From contig NC_008209.1 of NCBI RefSeq assembly GCF_000014045.1, positions 186,001 through 250,000 on the forward strand: a stretch of 64,000 nt of DNA, read 5' to 3'. The DNA is from Roseobacter denitrificans OCh 114. Lineage in GTDB: Bacteria; Pseudomonadota; Alphaproteobacteria; Rhodobacterales; Rhodobacteraceae. Position numbers and translations under genes: made by a program. The notes under the pieces are model-generated. The model had not been told where the DNA came from, did no database searches, and saw nothing but the letters and a program-made list of their open reading frames with translations. Positions 38,950 to 48,763 of this stretch are shown in pieces (within the stretch, counting starts at the first letter, position 1; each line of letters begins with the position of its first letter).

Positions 38950-39585
38950 ATGGATCATTTTGCAAACCTTCACTGGATTGAAGCGGTTGGCTGGCTGGCG
39001 TCCATCCTGACGGTCGCGTCCTATTCGGTGGCCACGATGCTGCCGCTTCGACTGCTGGCGATCGCGTCATCTGTCTGTTTCGCGGCCTATGCCTTTACCC
39101 TGCAGCTTTGGCCGCTGCTGGCGATGGAGCTGATATTGCTGCCCATCAACATCTACCGACTTTGGCAGGTTCTTGCGTTGCGTGGAAAACTGAGCCGCGC
39201 AACTGTGTCCACAGAATCGGATTTTTCCATCATCAAGGCCTATGGAAAGCGGAAGACGATCAAGGCCGGTGAGGTGGTTTTCCAGCGCGGTGATCCGGTG
39301 GATCAACTGTACTTCATCGCCAAAGGCCGGGTTTCCATCGAAGAGATGCAGGTCGATTTATGTGCTGGCGATATTTTTGGCGAAATCGCCTTCTTCACCA
39401 ATACCGCCACGCGCATCGCGACGGCACGCTGCACCGAGGACACGCAGGTCTACAGCATTGATGAAAAGCATTTCATGCGTCTGCAATTCGAAGACCCCAG
39501 CTTTGGAATCGCAGTGATGCGGATCATCACGCACCGCCTGATCGAGAATGTCGGCAAGACCGTGGAACCCGCACCGGGGGCGTGA
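38950..39585 (+). CDS. Three-helix membrane protein with C-terminal cyclic-nucleotide-binding domain
   Basis: The 211-residue protein has three hydrophobic helices in residues 8-78. Their pattern (WIEAVGWLASILTVASYSV, then LPLRLLAIASSVCFAAYAF) resembles the small YgjV/semiSWEET-like bundle. A cNMP-binding fold covers residues 90-200, with GEVVFQRGDPVDQLYFIAKGRVSI and the phosphate-cassette-like GDIFGEIAFFTNTATRIATARC. It could sense cAMP or cGMP at the membrane, but no output domain is present. It is a single gene between the inositol cluster and leuD. Confidence 0.75.
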   Translation: MDHFANLHWIEAVGWLASILTVASYSVATMLPLRLLAIASSVCFAAYAFTLQLWPLLAMELILLPINIYRLWQVLALRGKLSRATVSTESDFSIIKAYGKRKTIKAGEVVFQRGDPVDQLYFIAKGRVSIEEMQVDLCAGDIFGEIAFFTNTATRIATARCTEDTQVYSIDEKHFMRLQFEDPSFGIAVMRIITHRLIENVGKTVEPAPGA

Positions 39586-39803
39586 CGGGTGCCGCGAGCA
39601 ATCCACAGCACCGGCATAATTGCAATCAGAAGGCGCCAAACCGGGCGATCACTGATCTTTGCTGGTGTCGTTTTCTTTTTTCGGCGGTCAAACTCACCCC
39701 TCTGGTGATTGCAAACTGTGGTGAAATACGGCATCACAGCGCCAAACGAATGGCCTAATCAGCGCCAACGACCCAAGGCCCCCTGCGGAGCGAGGAAAAA
39801 CAG

Positions 39804-40409
39804 ATGGACAAGTTCACAACACTCACCGGAATCGCGGCACCGCTGCCGCTCATCAACGTCGACACGGACATGATCATCCCAAAGCAGTTTCTCAAAACCA
39901 TCAAACGCTCGGGGCTTGGTGTCAATCTGTTCGACGAAATGCGCTATGATGACGACGGCAACGAGATCCCCGATTTCGTCCTGAACCAAGATGCGTACCG
40001 GAAGGCAGAGATCATCGTCGCCGGGGATAACTTCGGCTGCGGGTCCAGCCGCGAACATGCGCCTTGGGCGATCAAGGATTTTGGCATCCGCTGCGTGATT
40101 GCCCCGTCTTTTGCGGATATCTTCTATAACAACTGCTTTAAAAACGGCATCCTGCCCATTGCCCTGCCGCAAGAGCAGGTCGATGTTCTGATGAAGGATG
40201 CCGAAAAAGGTGCGAATGCGCGGATGACCGTGGACCTTGAGACGCAGACCGTCACCACGTCTGACGGTGAGGTGTTCAGCTTTGATCTGGACCCGTTCAA
40301 AAAGCGCTGCCTGATGGAAGGTCTCGACGATATCGGTCTGACGATGGAAAAGATCAGCGCGATCGACAGTTTTGAGCAAAGCGCGGCACAAGCCCGCCCT
40401 TGGGTCTGA
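39804..40409 (+). CDS. leuD: 3-isopropylmalate dehydratase small subunit
   Basis: The 201-residue protein is the swivelling small subunit that with LeuC isomerises 2- to 3-isopropylmalate in leucine synthesis. [16 protein letters not shown] and [15 protein letters not shown] are diagnostic. GAGGAAA precedes the ATG. leuC is not next to it in this window, though it often lies just upstream. The 218-base gap before the gene holds two small inverted repeats but no recognisable leader peptide. Confidence 0.95.
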   Translation: MDKFTTLTGIAAPLPLINVDTDMIIPKQFLKTIKRSGLGVNLFDEMRYDDDGNEIPDFVLNQDAYRKAEIIVAGDNFGCGSSREHAPWAIKDFGIRCVIAPSFADIFYNNCFKNGILPIALPQEQVDVLMKDAEKGANARMTVDLETQTVTTSDGEVFSFDLDPFKKRCLMEGLDDIGLTMEKISAIDSFEQSAAQARPWV

Positions 40410-40462
40410 TCACCACGTAATATCGTCCATGCGTTAACCACTGTTAAAGGTTCTTGGCCTTT

Positions 40463-41707
40463 ATGGTTAACGATATGATGTTTCTGCGGCATGCTGCCCG
40501 TTTGCGTTCGGGCTGGTTTCAAAAGACCCGTGATCTGCCGGATGCGTATCCGGAAAGTCGCGGGATTTCGAAACGTGCGCTGTCGAAACAAGAAAATCCG
40601 CATTTGGGCAGGGCGAGGCGCAGGTCGCGCGTTCGCATCGCAGTCAGCGCCCGCAGTTTACTTTTAACGGCTGCGATCAGCCTGAATGCTGCCTGCGCCT
40701 GGTCTGAAACCCTGCGCGTTGCCACGTTCAACACGGGGTTGGAGCGGAAAGGGCCCGCCCTTTTGCTGCGTGACATCGTCCGGGGAGAGGACGCGCAAAT
40801 TGAAGCGGTGGCGTCGGTGTTGACCACAATCGCACCCGATATCGTTGCCCTGCAAAGCTTCGACTATGACCTGACCGGAGCGGCACTTTCCGCTTTCAGC
40901 AAGGTATTGCGTGATGTCGGCCTCGATTACCCTTATCAGTTTGCGGCGCTGCCGAATACGGGCATGCGCACCGACCTTGATATGGACGGAAACCGTCGCC
41001 GTGCCGAGGCGCGGGATGCGCAGGGCTATGGTTTTTTCTCGGGTCAGGGCGGCATGGCGATCCTGTCGAAATACCCGATTGTCACGGATGAGGTGCAGGA
41101 CTTTTCGTCAATGCTCTGGCGGGATTTCCCAGGCGCCCTGCTGCCTCAAACGGCGGCAGGACCCTTTCCGTCCGAGCAGGCGCAAGCGATCCAGCGTTTG
41201 TCGACAACCGGGCACTGGGTTGTGCCCGTCGACGTGCCCGGGCTTGGTCGCGTGACGCTCATGACACTGCATGCCAGCCCGCCGGTGTTTGATGGGCCAG
41301 AGGATCGCAACGGCAAACGCAACCATGATGAGATTGTCTTTTGGCAGCGGTATCTGGACGGGAGTTTTGGCCCGGCACCGGATCGTCAGTTCGTCCTGCT
41401 GGGGGATTTCAATCAGGATCCTGTTGATGGCGAAGGTCTCAAGAACGCGATTCGTAGCCTTATCAGCGACCCGCGTTTGCAGGATGTCGAACCGACCAGC
41501 ACCGGTAGCGCCGAAGCCACGGGCGACCCGTTCGATACCGCCGATTGGGATGACCCGGTGCCCGGCAACATGCGGGTTGATTACGTTTTTCCCTCGTCCG
41601 ACTGGCGCGTGCAGGAAGCGGGGGTTTACTGGCCCTCGGGCCCGGCGGGGGTTGTGGCGCAAACCGCCAGTCGCCATCGCCTTGTCTGGGTTGATCTGGC
41701 GCGTTGA
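40463..41707 (+). CDS. Endonuclease/exonuclease/phosphatase family protein, probably exported
   Basis: The 414-residue product has the EEP fold: FNTGLERKGP at the start of the domain, LLGDFNQDPVDG in the middle and SRHRLVWVDL at the end. The usual LQE metal-binding motif reads LQSFDYD here, so the acidic residue is displaced. A hydrophobic segment at about residues 65-80 (SLLLTAAISLNAACAWS) looks like a signal sequence, but it sits behind some 55 basic residues, so the true start is uncertain. Substrate unknown; nucleic acid or phosphoester. Located between leuD and leuB as in many roseobacters. Confidence 0.72.
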   Translation: MVNDMMFLRHAARLRSGWFQKTRDLPDAYPESRGISKRALSKQENPHLGRARRRSRVRIAVSARSLLLTAAISLNAACAWSETLRVATFNTGLERKGPALLLRDIVRGEDAQIEAVASVLTTIAPDIVALQSFDYDLTGAALSAFSKVLRDVGLDYPYQFAALPNTGMRTDLDMDGNRRRAEARDAQGYGFFSGQGGMAILSKYPIVTDEVQDFSSMLWRDFPGALLPQTAAGPFPSEQAQAIQRLSTTGHWVVPVDVPGLGRVTLMTLHASPPVFDGPEDRNGKRNHDEIVFWQRYLDGSFGPAPDRQFVLLGDFNQDPVDGEGLKNAIRSLISDPRLQDVEPTSTGSAEATGDPFDTADWDDPVPGNMRVDYVFPSSDWRVQEAGVYWPSGPAGVVAQTASRHRLVWVDLAR

Positions 41708-41779
41708 AGCCTTTGGCCTTCTTGACCCTGCATCGCCCACACGGTAGGGCGCTACAGACCACTTTTCAGGAGAACCGCC

Positions 41780-42886
41780 ATGGCCAACCCTTCCCTTTTA
41801 ATTCTTCCGGGTGACGGAATCGGCCCCGAAGTGATGGAGCAGGTCAAGCGCGTGATCGCATGGTTCGGCGACAAGCGCGACCTTGCGTTTGACGTCAGTG
41901 AAGACCTCGTAGGCGGTGCTGCCTATGACGCACATGGCACACCGCTGCATGACGAAACGATGGCGCGCGCGCTGCAGGTTGATGCGGTTTTGCTGGGTGC
42001 GGTTGGCGGACCTAAATACGACGATCTCGACTTCAGCGTGAAACCCGAACGCGGCTTGCTGCGCCTGCGCAAGGAAATGGACCTGTTTTCCAATCTGCGG
42101 CCTGCACAGTGTTTTGATGCGCTGGCGGATTTTTCATCCCTCAAGAAAGACGTCGTTGCGGGACTCGACATCATGATCGTGCGCGAATTGACGTCGGGTG
42201 TGTATTTCGGTGAGCCGCGCGGCATTTTTGAAGAGGGGAATGAGCGCGTCGGCGTCAACACACAGCGCTATACGGAATCCGAGATTGACCGCGTCGCACG
42301 CTCCGCATTCGAACTGGCGCGCCGTCGGAACAACAAAGTGTGCTCGATGGAAAAAGCCAATGTCATGGAAAGCGGCATCCTCTGGCGTGAGGTTGTGCAG
42401 AAAGTCCATGACGAGGATTACCCCGATGTTGAACTGAGCCATATGTACGCCGACAACGGCGCCATGCAGCTGGTGCGCGCGCCCAAGCAGTTCGATGTGA
42501 TCCTCACGGACAACCTGTTTGGCGATATTCTGTCCGATTGCGCCGCGATGCTGACCGGCTCATTGGGCATGTTGCCATCGGCGAGCCTTGGCGCGCCGGC
42601 GGCGAATGGTCGGCCCAAGGCGCTTTATGAGCCGGTGCATGGGTCAGCACCCGATATCACCGGGCAGGGAAAGGCCAACCCGATTGCCTGCATCCTGAGC
42701 TTTGCGATGGCGCTGCGCTATTCCTTTGATCAGGGCGATGAGGCCGCACGGCTTGAAGCTGCCATCGAGACGGTGCTTGCCAATGGCGCGCGCACCGCAG
42801 ACCTGATGGGCGAAGAAGGCGGCACACCAATCAGCACCACCGAAATGGGTGATGCGATCCTGAAGGCGCTGGACGCGAGCCTCTAA
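41780..42886 (+). CDS. leuB: 3-isopropylmalate dehydrogenase
   Basis: The 368-residue NAD enzyme oxidatively decarboxylates 3-isopropylmalate in leucine synthesis. It opens [19 protein letters not shown], has the substrate-binding [25 protein letters not shown] region and the [15 protein letters not shown] signature. An AGGAGAA ribosome site precedes the ATG. Two hairpins (42902-42921 and 42951-42967) follow it. Confidence 0.96.
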   Translation: MANPSLLILPGDGIGPEVMEQVKRVIAWFGDKRDLAFDVSEDLVGGAAYDAHGTPLHDETMARALQVDAVLLGAVGGPKYDDLDFSVKPERGLLRLRKEMDLFSNLRPAQCFDALADFSSLKKDVVAGLDIMIVRELTSGVYFGEPRGIFEEGNERVGVNTQRYTESEIDRVARSAFELARRRNNKVCSMEKANVMESGILWREVVQKVHDEDYPDVELSHMYADNGAMQLVRAPKQFDVILTDNLFGDILSDCAAMLTGSLGMLPSASLGAPAANGRPKALYEPVHGSAPDITGQGKANPIACILSFAMALRYSFDQGDEAARLEAAIETVLANGARTADLMGEEGGTPISTTEMGDAILKALDASL

Positions 42887-42901
42887 GCACAGCAGCTATG
42901 C

Positions 42902-42967
42902 ATCCAGCGCTCTTGCTGGATCAGGGTCATCGGCCTAAAGCGTCTGGGCAGCCCGCATTTTGCGGGC
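42902..42967 (+). terminator. Two hairpins after leuB
   Basis: ATCCAGC/GCTGGAT (42902-42921, seven-base stem) and GCCCGCA/TGCGGGC (42951-42967, seven-base stem, TTT loop) lie between leuB and the transporter gene. No long T run follows, so termination may be incomplete. Confidence 0.5.
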
Positions 42968-42997
42968 CGCTTCCACGCGTATGAAAAGGTCACCGAA

Positions 42998-44002
42998 ATG
43001 GCACGCGGACCCATGAACCCCAATGTGAAAGGCGCATCCTTCGCGCTGATCGCTTTCGCCGTTTTTGCGTTGCATGACGTGATCATCAAGGTGCTGGGGT
43101 CCAGCTATTCCCCGATTCAGATCGTGTTTTTCGGCGTGGTGTTCAGCTTTCCGCTGGCGATGCTTTACCTGTTGCGCGACACGACATCCGGCACATTGCT
43201 GCCGGTGCACCCGTGGTGGATGGCGGCGCGCACGGTCGCGGCAGTCATTACCGGGTTTTGCGCGTTTTACGCCTTTTCCGTACTGCCGCTTGCGCAGGTC
43301 TACGCCATTCTATTTGCCGCCCCCCTGCTGATTACAATTCTCGCCATCCCGATTCTTGGCGAACAGGTCAGATGGCAGCGCTGGCTTGCCGTCTTTATCG
43401 GGCTGTGCGGCGTTCTGATCGTGCTGCGCCCCGGGCAACAAGAGCTTGCCTTGGGCCATCTGGCGGCCTTGGTTTCTGCCATTTGCGGGTCATTCGCCTC
43501 CATCATCGTGCGCAAGATCGGGCGTGAGGAGCGCACGGTGGTGATCATGCTCTATCCGATGATGGCGAATTTTGTCGTGATGGCGGCCCTGCTGCCGCTT
43601 GTGTATCAGCCGATGCCGCTTGCCGATCTTGGAAAGCTGGGTGTCATTGCCGTGCTTGCATGGGTCGCCGGACGTTTTCTGATCGCTGCGTATAATTCGG
43701 GTGAAGCAGTCATTGTTGCCCCGATGCAGTATTCACAAATCCTGTGGGCGACATTCTACGGTGTCTTGTTCTTTGATGAGGTGCCGGATCTGCCCACGAT
43801 AGCCGGTTCCGCGGTCATCATTGCCAGCGGTTTGTTTATCGTTCTGCGCGAAAGCAGCGCGCCGGGGTCCGAACGTCCCGTTCAACGCACGCGATCACGG
43901 GCCGAAACCGGCACCTCACCGAGGGTTTCCACCTTTCTGTCGCCCGACCGCAAGTGGGGCAGGTCGCGCAAAAAGGACACATCCAAGCCAGATGATCTGT
44001 AA
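42998..44002 (+). CDS. DMT-superfamily (EamA) transporter
   Basis: The 334-residue protein shows ten hydrophobic segments in two EamA repeats (residues 8-145 and 150-290), then a polar, basic tail of about 45 residues. Such proteins usually export amino acids or other metabolites. The substrate is unknown. AAGGT precedes the ATG at 42998. The C-terminal tail (RSRAETGTSPRVSTFLSP) is unusual in length. It may be read from leuB if the intervening hairpins leak. Confidence 0.82.
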   Translation: MARGPMNPNVKGASFALIAFAVFALHDVIIKVLGSSYSPIQIVFFGVVFSFPLAMLYLLRDTTSGTLLPVHPWWMAARTVAAVITGFCAFYAFSVLPLAQVYAILFAAPLLITILAIPILGEQVRWQRWLAVFIGLCGVLIVLRPGQQELALGHLAALVSAICGSFASIIVRKIGREERTVVIMLYPMMANFVVMAALLPLVYQPMPLADLGKLGVIAVLAWVAGRFLIAAYNSGEAVIVAPMQYSQILWATFYGVLFFDEVPDLPTIAGSAVIIASGLFIVLRESSAPGSERPVQRTRSRAETGTSPRVSTFLSPDRKWGRSRKKDTSKPDDL

Positions 44003-44134
44003 CCTTTTCGGCGGTTTGGCACATTCTTTAAAGGGCGGGCATCAGCAGTCGACTTGGCGACCTCGGCACCTGTGTCGGATTACTGTCCATGACCCAATCG
44101 ACCTGGCTGCCCGTCGTTACGGCGGGTTATGACA

Positions 44135-44155
44135 CTGTGATGGGTGACGTCACAG
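44135..44155. promoter_or_regulatory. Inverted repeat in the gap between two convergent genes
   Basis: CTGTGA (44135-44140) and TCACAG (44150-44155) frame a second perfect palindrome, GTGACGTCAC (44144-44153). The flanking genes converge here, so an operator would be out of place. The rest of the 258-base gap (44003-44260) holds no gene that I can support. Confidence 0.3.
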
Positions 44156-44260
44156 AATTGCGACGTCTTGTAATACCTGCCCATCTCCCCGTGGCCGCTG
44201 TGCGCCTTCCGATCCGCTCGTGCATTTGGCGGATCGGACGCAATGCTCTTGTTCGGTGGC

Positions 44261-45901
44261 CTAAGCCGCTAAACCCAGTTTTGTAACGTGGATTTCAAAC
44301 GTCGGATGCATTTCGGCCCCAACGACATTCTCTTTGTGATGGCGATAGATTGAGCGCCAGTAGGGCTGAATGATCACGCCTTCGTCCTGCATGATCTTTT
44401 GCAGTTTGGCCATCACCTCGCGGCGCTGGTCCGCATCGGCAATCGCCATCGCATCCGACAACAGCGCATCAAACTCCGCATTGGCAAAGGCGCTTTCATT
44501 CCATGGCTCGCCGGACCGATAGGCCAGCGCCAGAACCTGCACACCCAAGGGGCGTTGCGCCCAGTCGGTGCTGGACAGCGGATACTTGGACCAGTCATTC
44601 CAGAAGGTGGAACCGGGCAACACGGTGCGCTTCACGTTCATGCCGGCATCACGCAGCATGGCCGCTGCGGCGTCGGTGGTATCCTTGCGCCACGTGTCGT
44701 CTATGGAAATCAGATCATGTTCGTAGTCTGCCATGCCAGCTTCTTCCATCAGGGCCATGGCGCCTGCGGGGTCAAACACCGGGGCAGGCAGTTCGGCGTA
44801 CTCCGGATGGATGGGCGAGACATGGTGGTTTTCCGCTAGACGCCCGTTGTCTGAAAACCCAAGTTCCAGCAGGACCGCATTGTCTACCGCCATCGCCAGA
44901 GCACGGCGCACGCGCGCATCGGCATAGGGTTTGATACCATCGACTTCGGCCGCCTGATTGGGCCGGATGACAACGGTGTTGGCGGTGACAGCTTCGGACT
45001 TCGCAAGGCCGATATCATCCATGATAAAGATGAAATCGCCCAGGGATTCATAGACCATATCGACCTCATCCGCATCAACGGCTGCCACGATGCTCGCCTG
45101 ATCGGTGCCATAATCCAGGTATTCGATGCGGTCGAGATACGCGCCCTCGCCCCACCAGTTGTGCGCCTCGTTCCTGACAAGCGCTGCTCTGACGCCGACT
45201 TCGAATTCTGCTGGCATGTAGGGGCCGGTGCCGATCGGGTTGTCGAGCGGGTCGCCGTTGAAGCTTTGGTGTACGATGGCGGCGGGATAGTCCGAAAAGC
45301 CCGCGATCAGCGTGATGTCGGGTTTTTCAAGTACCAACCGCACGGTCGCTGCGTCCTCAACGACAATCGCGCCTTCGCGGGCGACGCCTGTATCCGGATC
45401 GACAAGCGCGTCCATGCGCGACGCCATTGAATTACCCTCAACGCCTTTGTCGCACCACCTTGTGATGTTGAACGCTACATCCTCTGCGGTGAATGCGTCG
45501 CCATTATTCCACGTCACGCCCTGACGGACGGACAGAGTGTATTCGGTTGCATCCGCATTCACCTCCCACCCTTCAAGCAGCATGGGTTCGAAACTCCCGT
45601 CGATCTGATACTCAACGAGGAATTCAAGATACCCGCGCGTATAATTCGACATCTGCGGCCAATCATAGGTGCGCGGGTCCTTAAGTGCCTTTACCAATGA
45701 TTCAATGCGCAATGTGCCGCCGGATAGCGCGGGGCTTGCGGCTTTCGCGGGCTTTGAAAGGCCCAGCAAACCATAGGCCGCCGCAGCGCTGACACCCAGG
45801 GATGTCGCACGGGTCAGAAACTCCCGGCGCGACAACGTGCCCGCAGCCACCTCTTGAGAATAGGTGCGGGCGGCGGGGTGGATGGTGTCAGAAAATTTCA
45901 T
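44261..45901 (-). CDS. Tat-exported solute-binding protein of peptide-type ABC transporters (SBP_bac_5)
   Basis: The 546-residue protein has a long N-terminal region ending in a Tat signal, [21 protein letters not shown] near residues 25-45. The mature protein has SBP_bac_5 features, including [25 protein letters not shown] and [16 protein letters not shown]. It should bind a peptide, opine or other small solute in the periplasm. No permease or ATPase genes are adjacent, so its transporter must be encoded elsewhere or it acts as a sensor. The start at 45901 gives the conserved N-terminus. Confidence 0.88.
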   Translation of the reverse strand: MKFSDTIHPAARTYSQEVAAGTLSRREFLTRATSLGVSAAAAYGLLGLSKPAKAASPALSGGTLRIESLVKALKDPRTYDWPQMSNYTRGYLEFLVEYQIDGSFEPMLLEGWEVNADATEYTLSVRQGVTWNNGDAFTAEDVAFNITRWCDKGVEGNSMASRMDALVDPDTGVAREGAIVVEDAATVRLVLEKPDITLIAGFSDYPAAIVHQSFNGDPLDNPIGTGPYMPAEFEVGVRAALVRNEAHNWWGEGAYLDRIEYLDYGTDQASIVAAVDADEVDMVYESLGDFIFIMDDIGLAKSEAVTANTVVIRPNQAAEVDGIKPYADARVRRALAMAVDNAVLLELGFSDNGRLAENHHVSPIHPEYAELPAPVFDPAGAMALMEEAGMADYEHDLISIDDTWRKDTTDAAAAMLRDAGMNVKRTVLPGSTFWNDWSKYPLSSTDWAQRPLGVQVLALAYRSGEPWNESAFANAEFDALLSDAMAIADADQRREVMAKLQKIMQDEGVIIQPYWRSIYRHHKENVVGAEMHPTFEIHVTKLGLAA

Positions 45902-46119
45902 TGAACTCTCTCTCTGGCTGTCATGGACATTCCACATGAGACAAACACGCGGGACGGTGTACCGCAAACAGATAGTTCACGGGCAGCATTTTCAAGGCAG
46001 CGGAAAGGCGCCTCTGCACAGGCTTGCCGCATGCCCGCAGGCCGACGCCATGCGCGTTTCTCCTTTAAATGGCGGGTGTCAGCGCTAACTCGTTGTTCGA
46101 GTAGCAGCGGGGCACCTGC

Positions 46120-47331
46120 ATGATTGATCAGAACAACCCCTCCATCGGCCGGTTCGACAAGTCGTTTCTTGTCCACATGATCCGAGACTTTTTCATCGTG
46201 CTGGTGATCGTGACGGTGGTTGAGTTTTCCCTGAAGGCTGCGTTGGTCTTTTACAGTTACTACGTCGATGGGGTGGAGCAGGCGCAGCTTGTCGCCGAGG
46301 ACCTTGCCGACAATGTCCGCTCGATCATGCGCAATGAAGGAGGCCCGGTCGCTGCCCGCACGATGTATCCGATCCTCGAAGAAAACTGGTCCGATCTGGG
46401 CTATGTGATCGCGATTGAACCGGCCCCGGTCACCGTGGAATCCATCGAAGAAGGTTTTGGTTTCACACCCAAAGGCATCCCGGCGGAAAACTGGCCCGAC
46501 GGGCGTTTTCAGGTCCACCAGATCGATATCACCGCCGAAACCTTCTGCCTCGCCTGTCATACGCAGGCGTCGGTAGGCGATGTGTTGGGCACGGTGACGG
46601 TGCGCAATTATCTCTACCGTGATTTCAGCATCTGGTTCAAAGATGTCCGCCTGACCGCCATCCTGTCTGCGGGCAAGATCGTTCTGCATTCCCTGCTGTT
46701 GTTCCTGATCCTGCGGGCACGGTTGGAACCGCTGATGGAATTGCGCTCTGTGATCAGCAACCTTGCGCGGGCTTACGGGCGACTTGACCACCGTGCCGAG
46801 ATCAGAACCTCCGACGAATTTGGTGTACTGGCGCGGGATTTGAACCTGTTTCTGGATCGGATCACCGGCATTGTGTCCGAACTGGATCTGGTGCTGGCGA
46901 AGGTTGTGAGGGCCAATGACGACATCATTTCCGTGCAAGGCAGCCTGCGTGAGACGGTGGACGATGTAGTTTCGGGGATCCGGCGCTTGGAACGTGACGC
47001 GATGCTCAGCGCGAAACGGGAACCGCGGCTGTCAAACGAATGGTTTGACGCTGTGAAAGGGTCGATCAACGCATTGGATGCAGCCCTCGACGGGGCGCAG
47101 GACGCGACCGCCGCGACCGATCTTCTCAACGCTCTCAGGCAGGTGGTCGCGAATGCCGAAGGTCAGACCGAGACGAGCGAGAAAATCTACAAGAACCTCG
47201 CCGATCTGGGCGATCAGAGCGAAACGCTCAAATCCTCGACACTGGAAATGACGCGGCTGGAAGAACGCCTGAAATCCATCATCGAAACCTGTGGTGGGTT
47301 GGTGCGCAGACTGAAGCCCGAAGGCAAATGA
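46120..47331 (+). CDS. Membrane sensor-like protein: periplasmic heme c site, HAMP, coiled coil, no output domain
   Basis: The 403-residue protein has one helix at residues 24-46 and another at 178-199. Between them is a periplasmic domain with a heme c attachment motif CLACH at residues 143-147, as in Tll0287-like/DUF3365 domains. A HAMP segment follows (about 200-252, with SDEFGVLARDLNLFLDRI), then mostly coiled-coil helix to the end. No methyl-accepting hairpin, kinase, GGDEF or other output domain is visible. It could sense redox or a heme ligand and signal through a partner. It is divergent from the orphan solute-binding protein. Confidence 0.78.
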   Translation: MIDQNNPSIGRFDKSFLVHMIRDFFIVLVIVTVVEFSLKAALVFYSYYVDGVEQAQLVAEDLADNVRSIMRNEGGPVAARTMYPILEENWSDLGYVIAIEPAPVTVESIEEGFGFTPKGIPAENWPDGRFQVHQIDITAETFCLACHTQASVGDVLGTVTVRNYLYRDFSIWFKDVRLTAILSAGKIVLHSLLLFLILRARLEPLMELRSVISNLARAYGRLDHRAEIRTSDEFGVLARDLNLFLDRITGIVSELDLVLAKVVRANDDIISVQGSLRETVDDVVSGIRRLERDAMLSAKREPRLSNEWFDAVKGSINALDAALDGAQDATAATDLLNALRQVVANAEGQTETSEKIYKNLADLGDQSETLKSSTLEMTRLEERLKSIIETCGGLVRRLKPEGK

Positions 47332-47440
47332 TCCCGCCCCGTTCACCCGCGTCAGCGCTCAGCGAGGGCAGTCCGGGCATAAAGCGCAGCAGCAAAGAGC
47401 TTTACAACGCCTGCCCATTTGGTATCGATCTTACCGGTCC

Positions 47441-47517
47441 GGCCCCGTAGCTCAGCTGGATAGAGCACCAGATTCCTAATCTGGGGGCCGCAGGTTCAAT
47501 TCCTGCCGGGGTCGCCA
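47441..47517 (+). tRNA. tRNA-Arg (anticodon CCT)
   Basis: The 77-base sequence folds as a full cloverleaf. The acceptor stem GGCCCCG pairs with CGGGGTC, the D arm has AGCTCAGCTGGATAGAGC, the anticodon stem CCAGA/TCTGG holds the loop TTCCTAA, and the T arm has GGTTCAATTCC. The anticodon CCT is at 47475-47477 and reads AGG codons. The CCA end is encoded. No integrase gene or duplicated 3' end lies nearby. Confidence 0.96.
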
Positions 47518-47719
47518 CTTTGGTTGTCATGCGTTCTTGGCTGGTCAACGGCACTTAACGATGCGCGCGGCTTTTTCGACAGGTTGAAGCACCGGATTTA
47601 GCGCATTGCCAGCCCGCCGTTTCACCGTACTGTTAGCGCATGAACTCGCATGGTTCCGACAGTGCTTGATAGGCAGGCCTTTCGTAGGCTACCAATGCGC
47701 AACAGGACAGGAATTAGCA

Positions 47720-48763
47720 GTGACCAGACCCAAACACCGACCGTTGACGCTCCGAGATGTTTCTGAAGCCTGTGGAGTGTCAGAGATGACGGTCAGCCGG
47801 GTTTTGCGCAACCGCGGCGATGTTTCTGCAGCTACCCGCGAAAAGGTTCTGGCCGCGGCAAAGGCGCTTGGCTACGTGCCCAACCAGATCGCCGGATCAC
47901 TGGCCTCGCAACGGGTCAATCTGGTGGCGGTCGTGATCCCGTCGCTGTCGAATATGGTCTTTCCCGAAGTGTTGACGGGGATCAACCGGACGCTTGATGA
48001 CACACCGCTGCAACCTGTCGTTGGGGTGACGGATTACCTGCCGGAGAAAGAGGAACAGGTCCTCTATGAGATGCTGTCCTGGCGACCATCGGGGGTGATC
48101 ATTGCCGGGCTTGAGCATTCGGACGCCACGCGCGCCATGCTCACCAATGCCGGTATTCCCGTGGTTGAAATCATGGATACCGACGGCACGCCCGTGGATT
48201 CAATGGTTGGTATCTCGCACCGGCGGGCGGGGCGGAAAATGGCCGAAGCGATCCTGAAACAAGGTTTTAGCCGGATCGGGTTTCTGGGCACGAAGATGCC
48301 GCTGGACCACCGCGCGCGCAAGCGGTTTGAGGGGTTCACCGAAGGGCTGACCAAGGCCGGGATCGAAATCGAAGACCGCGAATTCTATAACGGCGGCTCT
48401 GCGCTGGCCAAGGGGCGCGAGATGACACAAACGATGCTCGAACGTTCGCCTGATCTGGATTTCCTGTATTATTCCAATGACATGATCGGTGCGGGCGGCA
48501 TGCTTTGGCTGATGGATCAGGGCGTCGATATCCCCGGAGAGGTCGGCCTCGCCGGGTTCAACGGCGTCGAACTGCTGGAGGGTTTGCCACGCCAGTTGGC
48601 GACGATGGACGCCTGCCGCGCCGAGATCGGCGAGAAAGCCGCGCAAATCATTCTGGACCGCAGTGCCGCGCTGGATACCGAAGACAGTTTCGAGCCCGAA
48701 CATATCACCCTTGCGCCCAAGATTTCCTATGGTCAGACGCTGCGTCGCCACGGGCAGGGATGA
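47720..48763 (+). CDS. LacI-family transcriptional regulator
   Basis: The 347-residue repressor has the LacI helix-turn-helix at its N-terminus (LTLRDVSEACGVSEMTVSRVLRNRGDVS region, residues 9-36) and hinge helix PNQIAGSLASQRVN. A periplasmic-binding-like sensor domain follows, resembling the GntR/gluconate subgroup. The start is the GTG at 47720 behind CAGGACAGGAA. Its ligand is unknown. Its stop overlaps the ATG of the next gene. No sugar genes are adjacent; a LacI-type operator without a local regulator lies at 35.6 kb. Confidence 0.9.
   Translation: MTRPKHRPLTLRDVSEACGVSEMTVSRVLRNRGDVSAATREKVLAAAKALGYVPNQIAGSLASQRVNLVAVVIPSLSNMVFPEVLTGINRTLDDTPLQPVVGVTDYLPEKEEQVLYEMLSWRPSGVIIAGLEHSDATRAMLTNAGIPVVEIMDTDGTPVDSMVGISHRRAGRKMAEAILKQGFSRIGFLGTKMPLDHRARKRFEGFTEGLTKAGIEIEDREFYNGGSALAKGREMTQTMLERSPDLDFLYYSNDMIGAGGMLWLMDQGVDIPGEVGLAGFNGVELLEGLPRQLATMDACRAEIGEKAAQIILDRSAALDTEDSFEPEHITLAPKISYGQTLRRHGQG

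Noticed and set aside
47441..47517. tRNA-Arg as an integration site of a mobile element
   Set aside because: No integrase, no duplicated tRNA 3' end and no shift in gene content beyond it.
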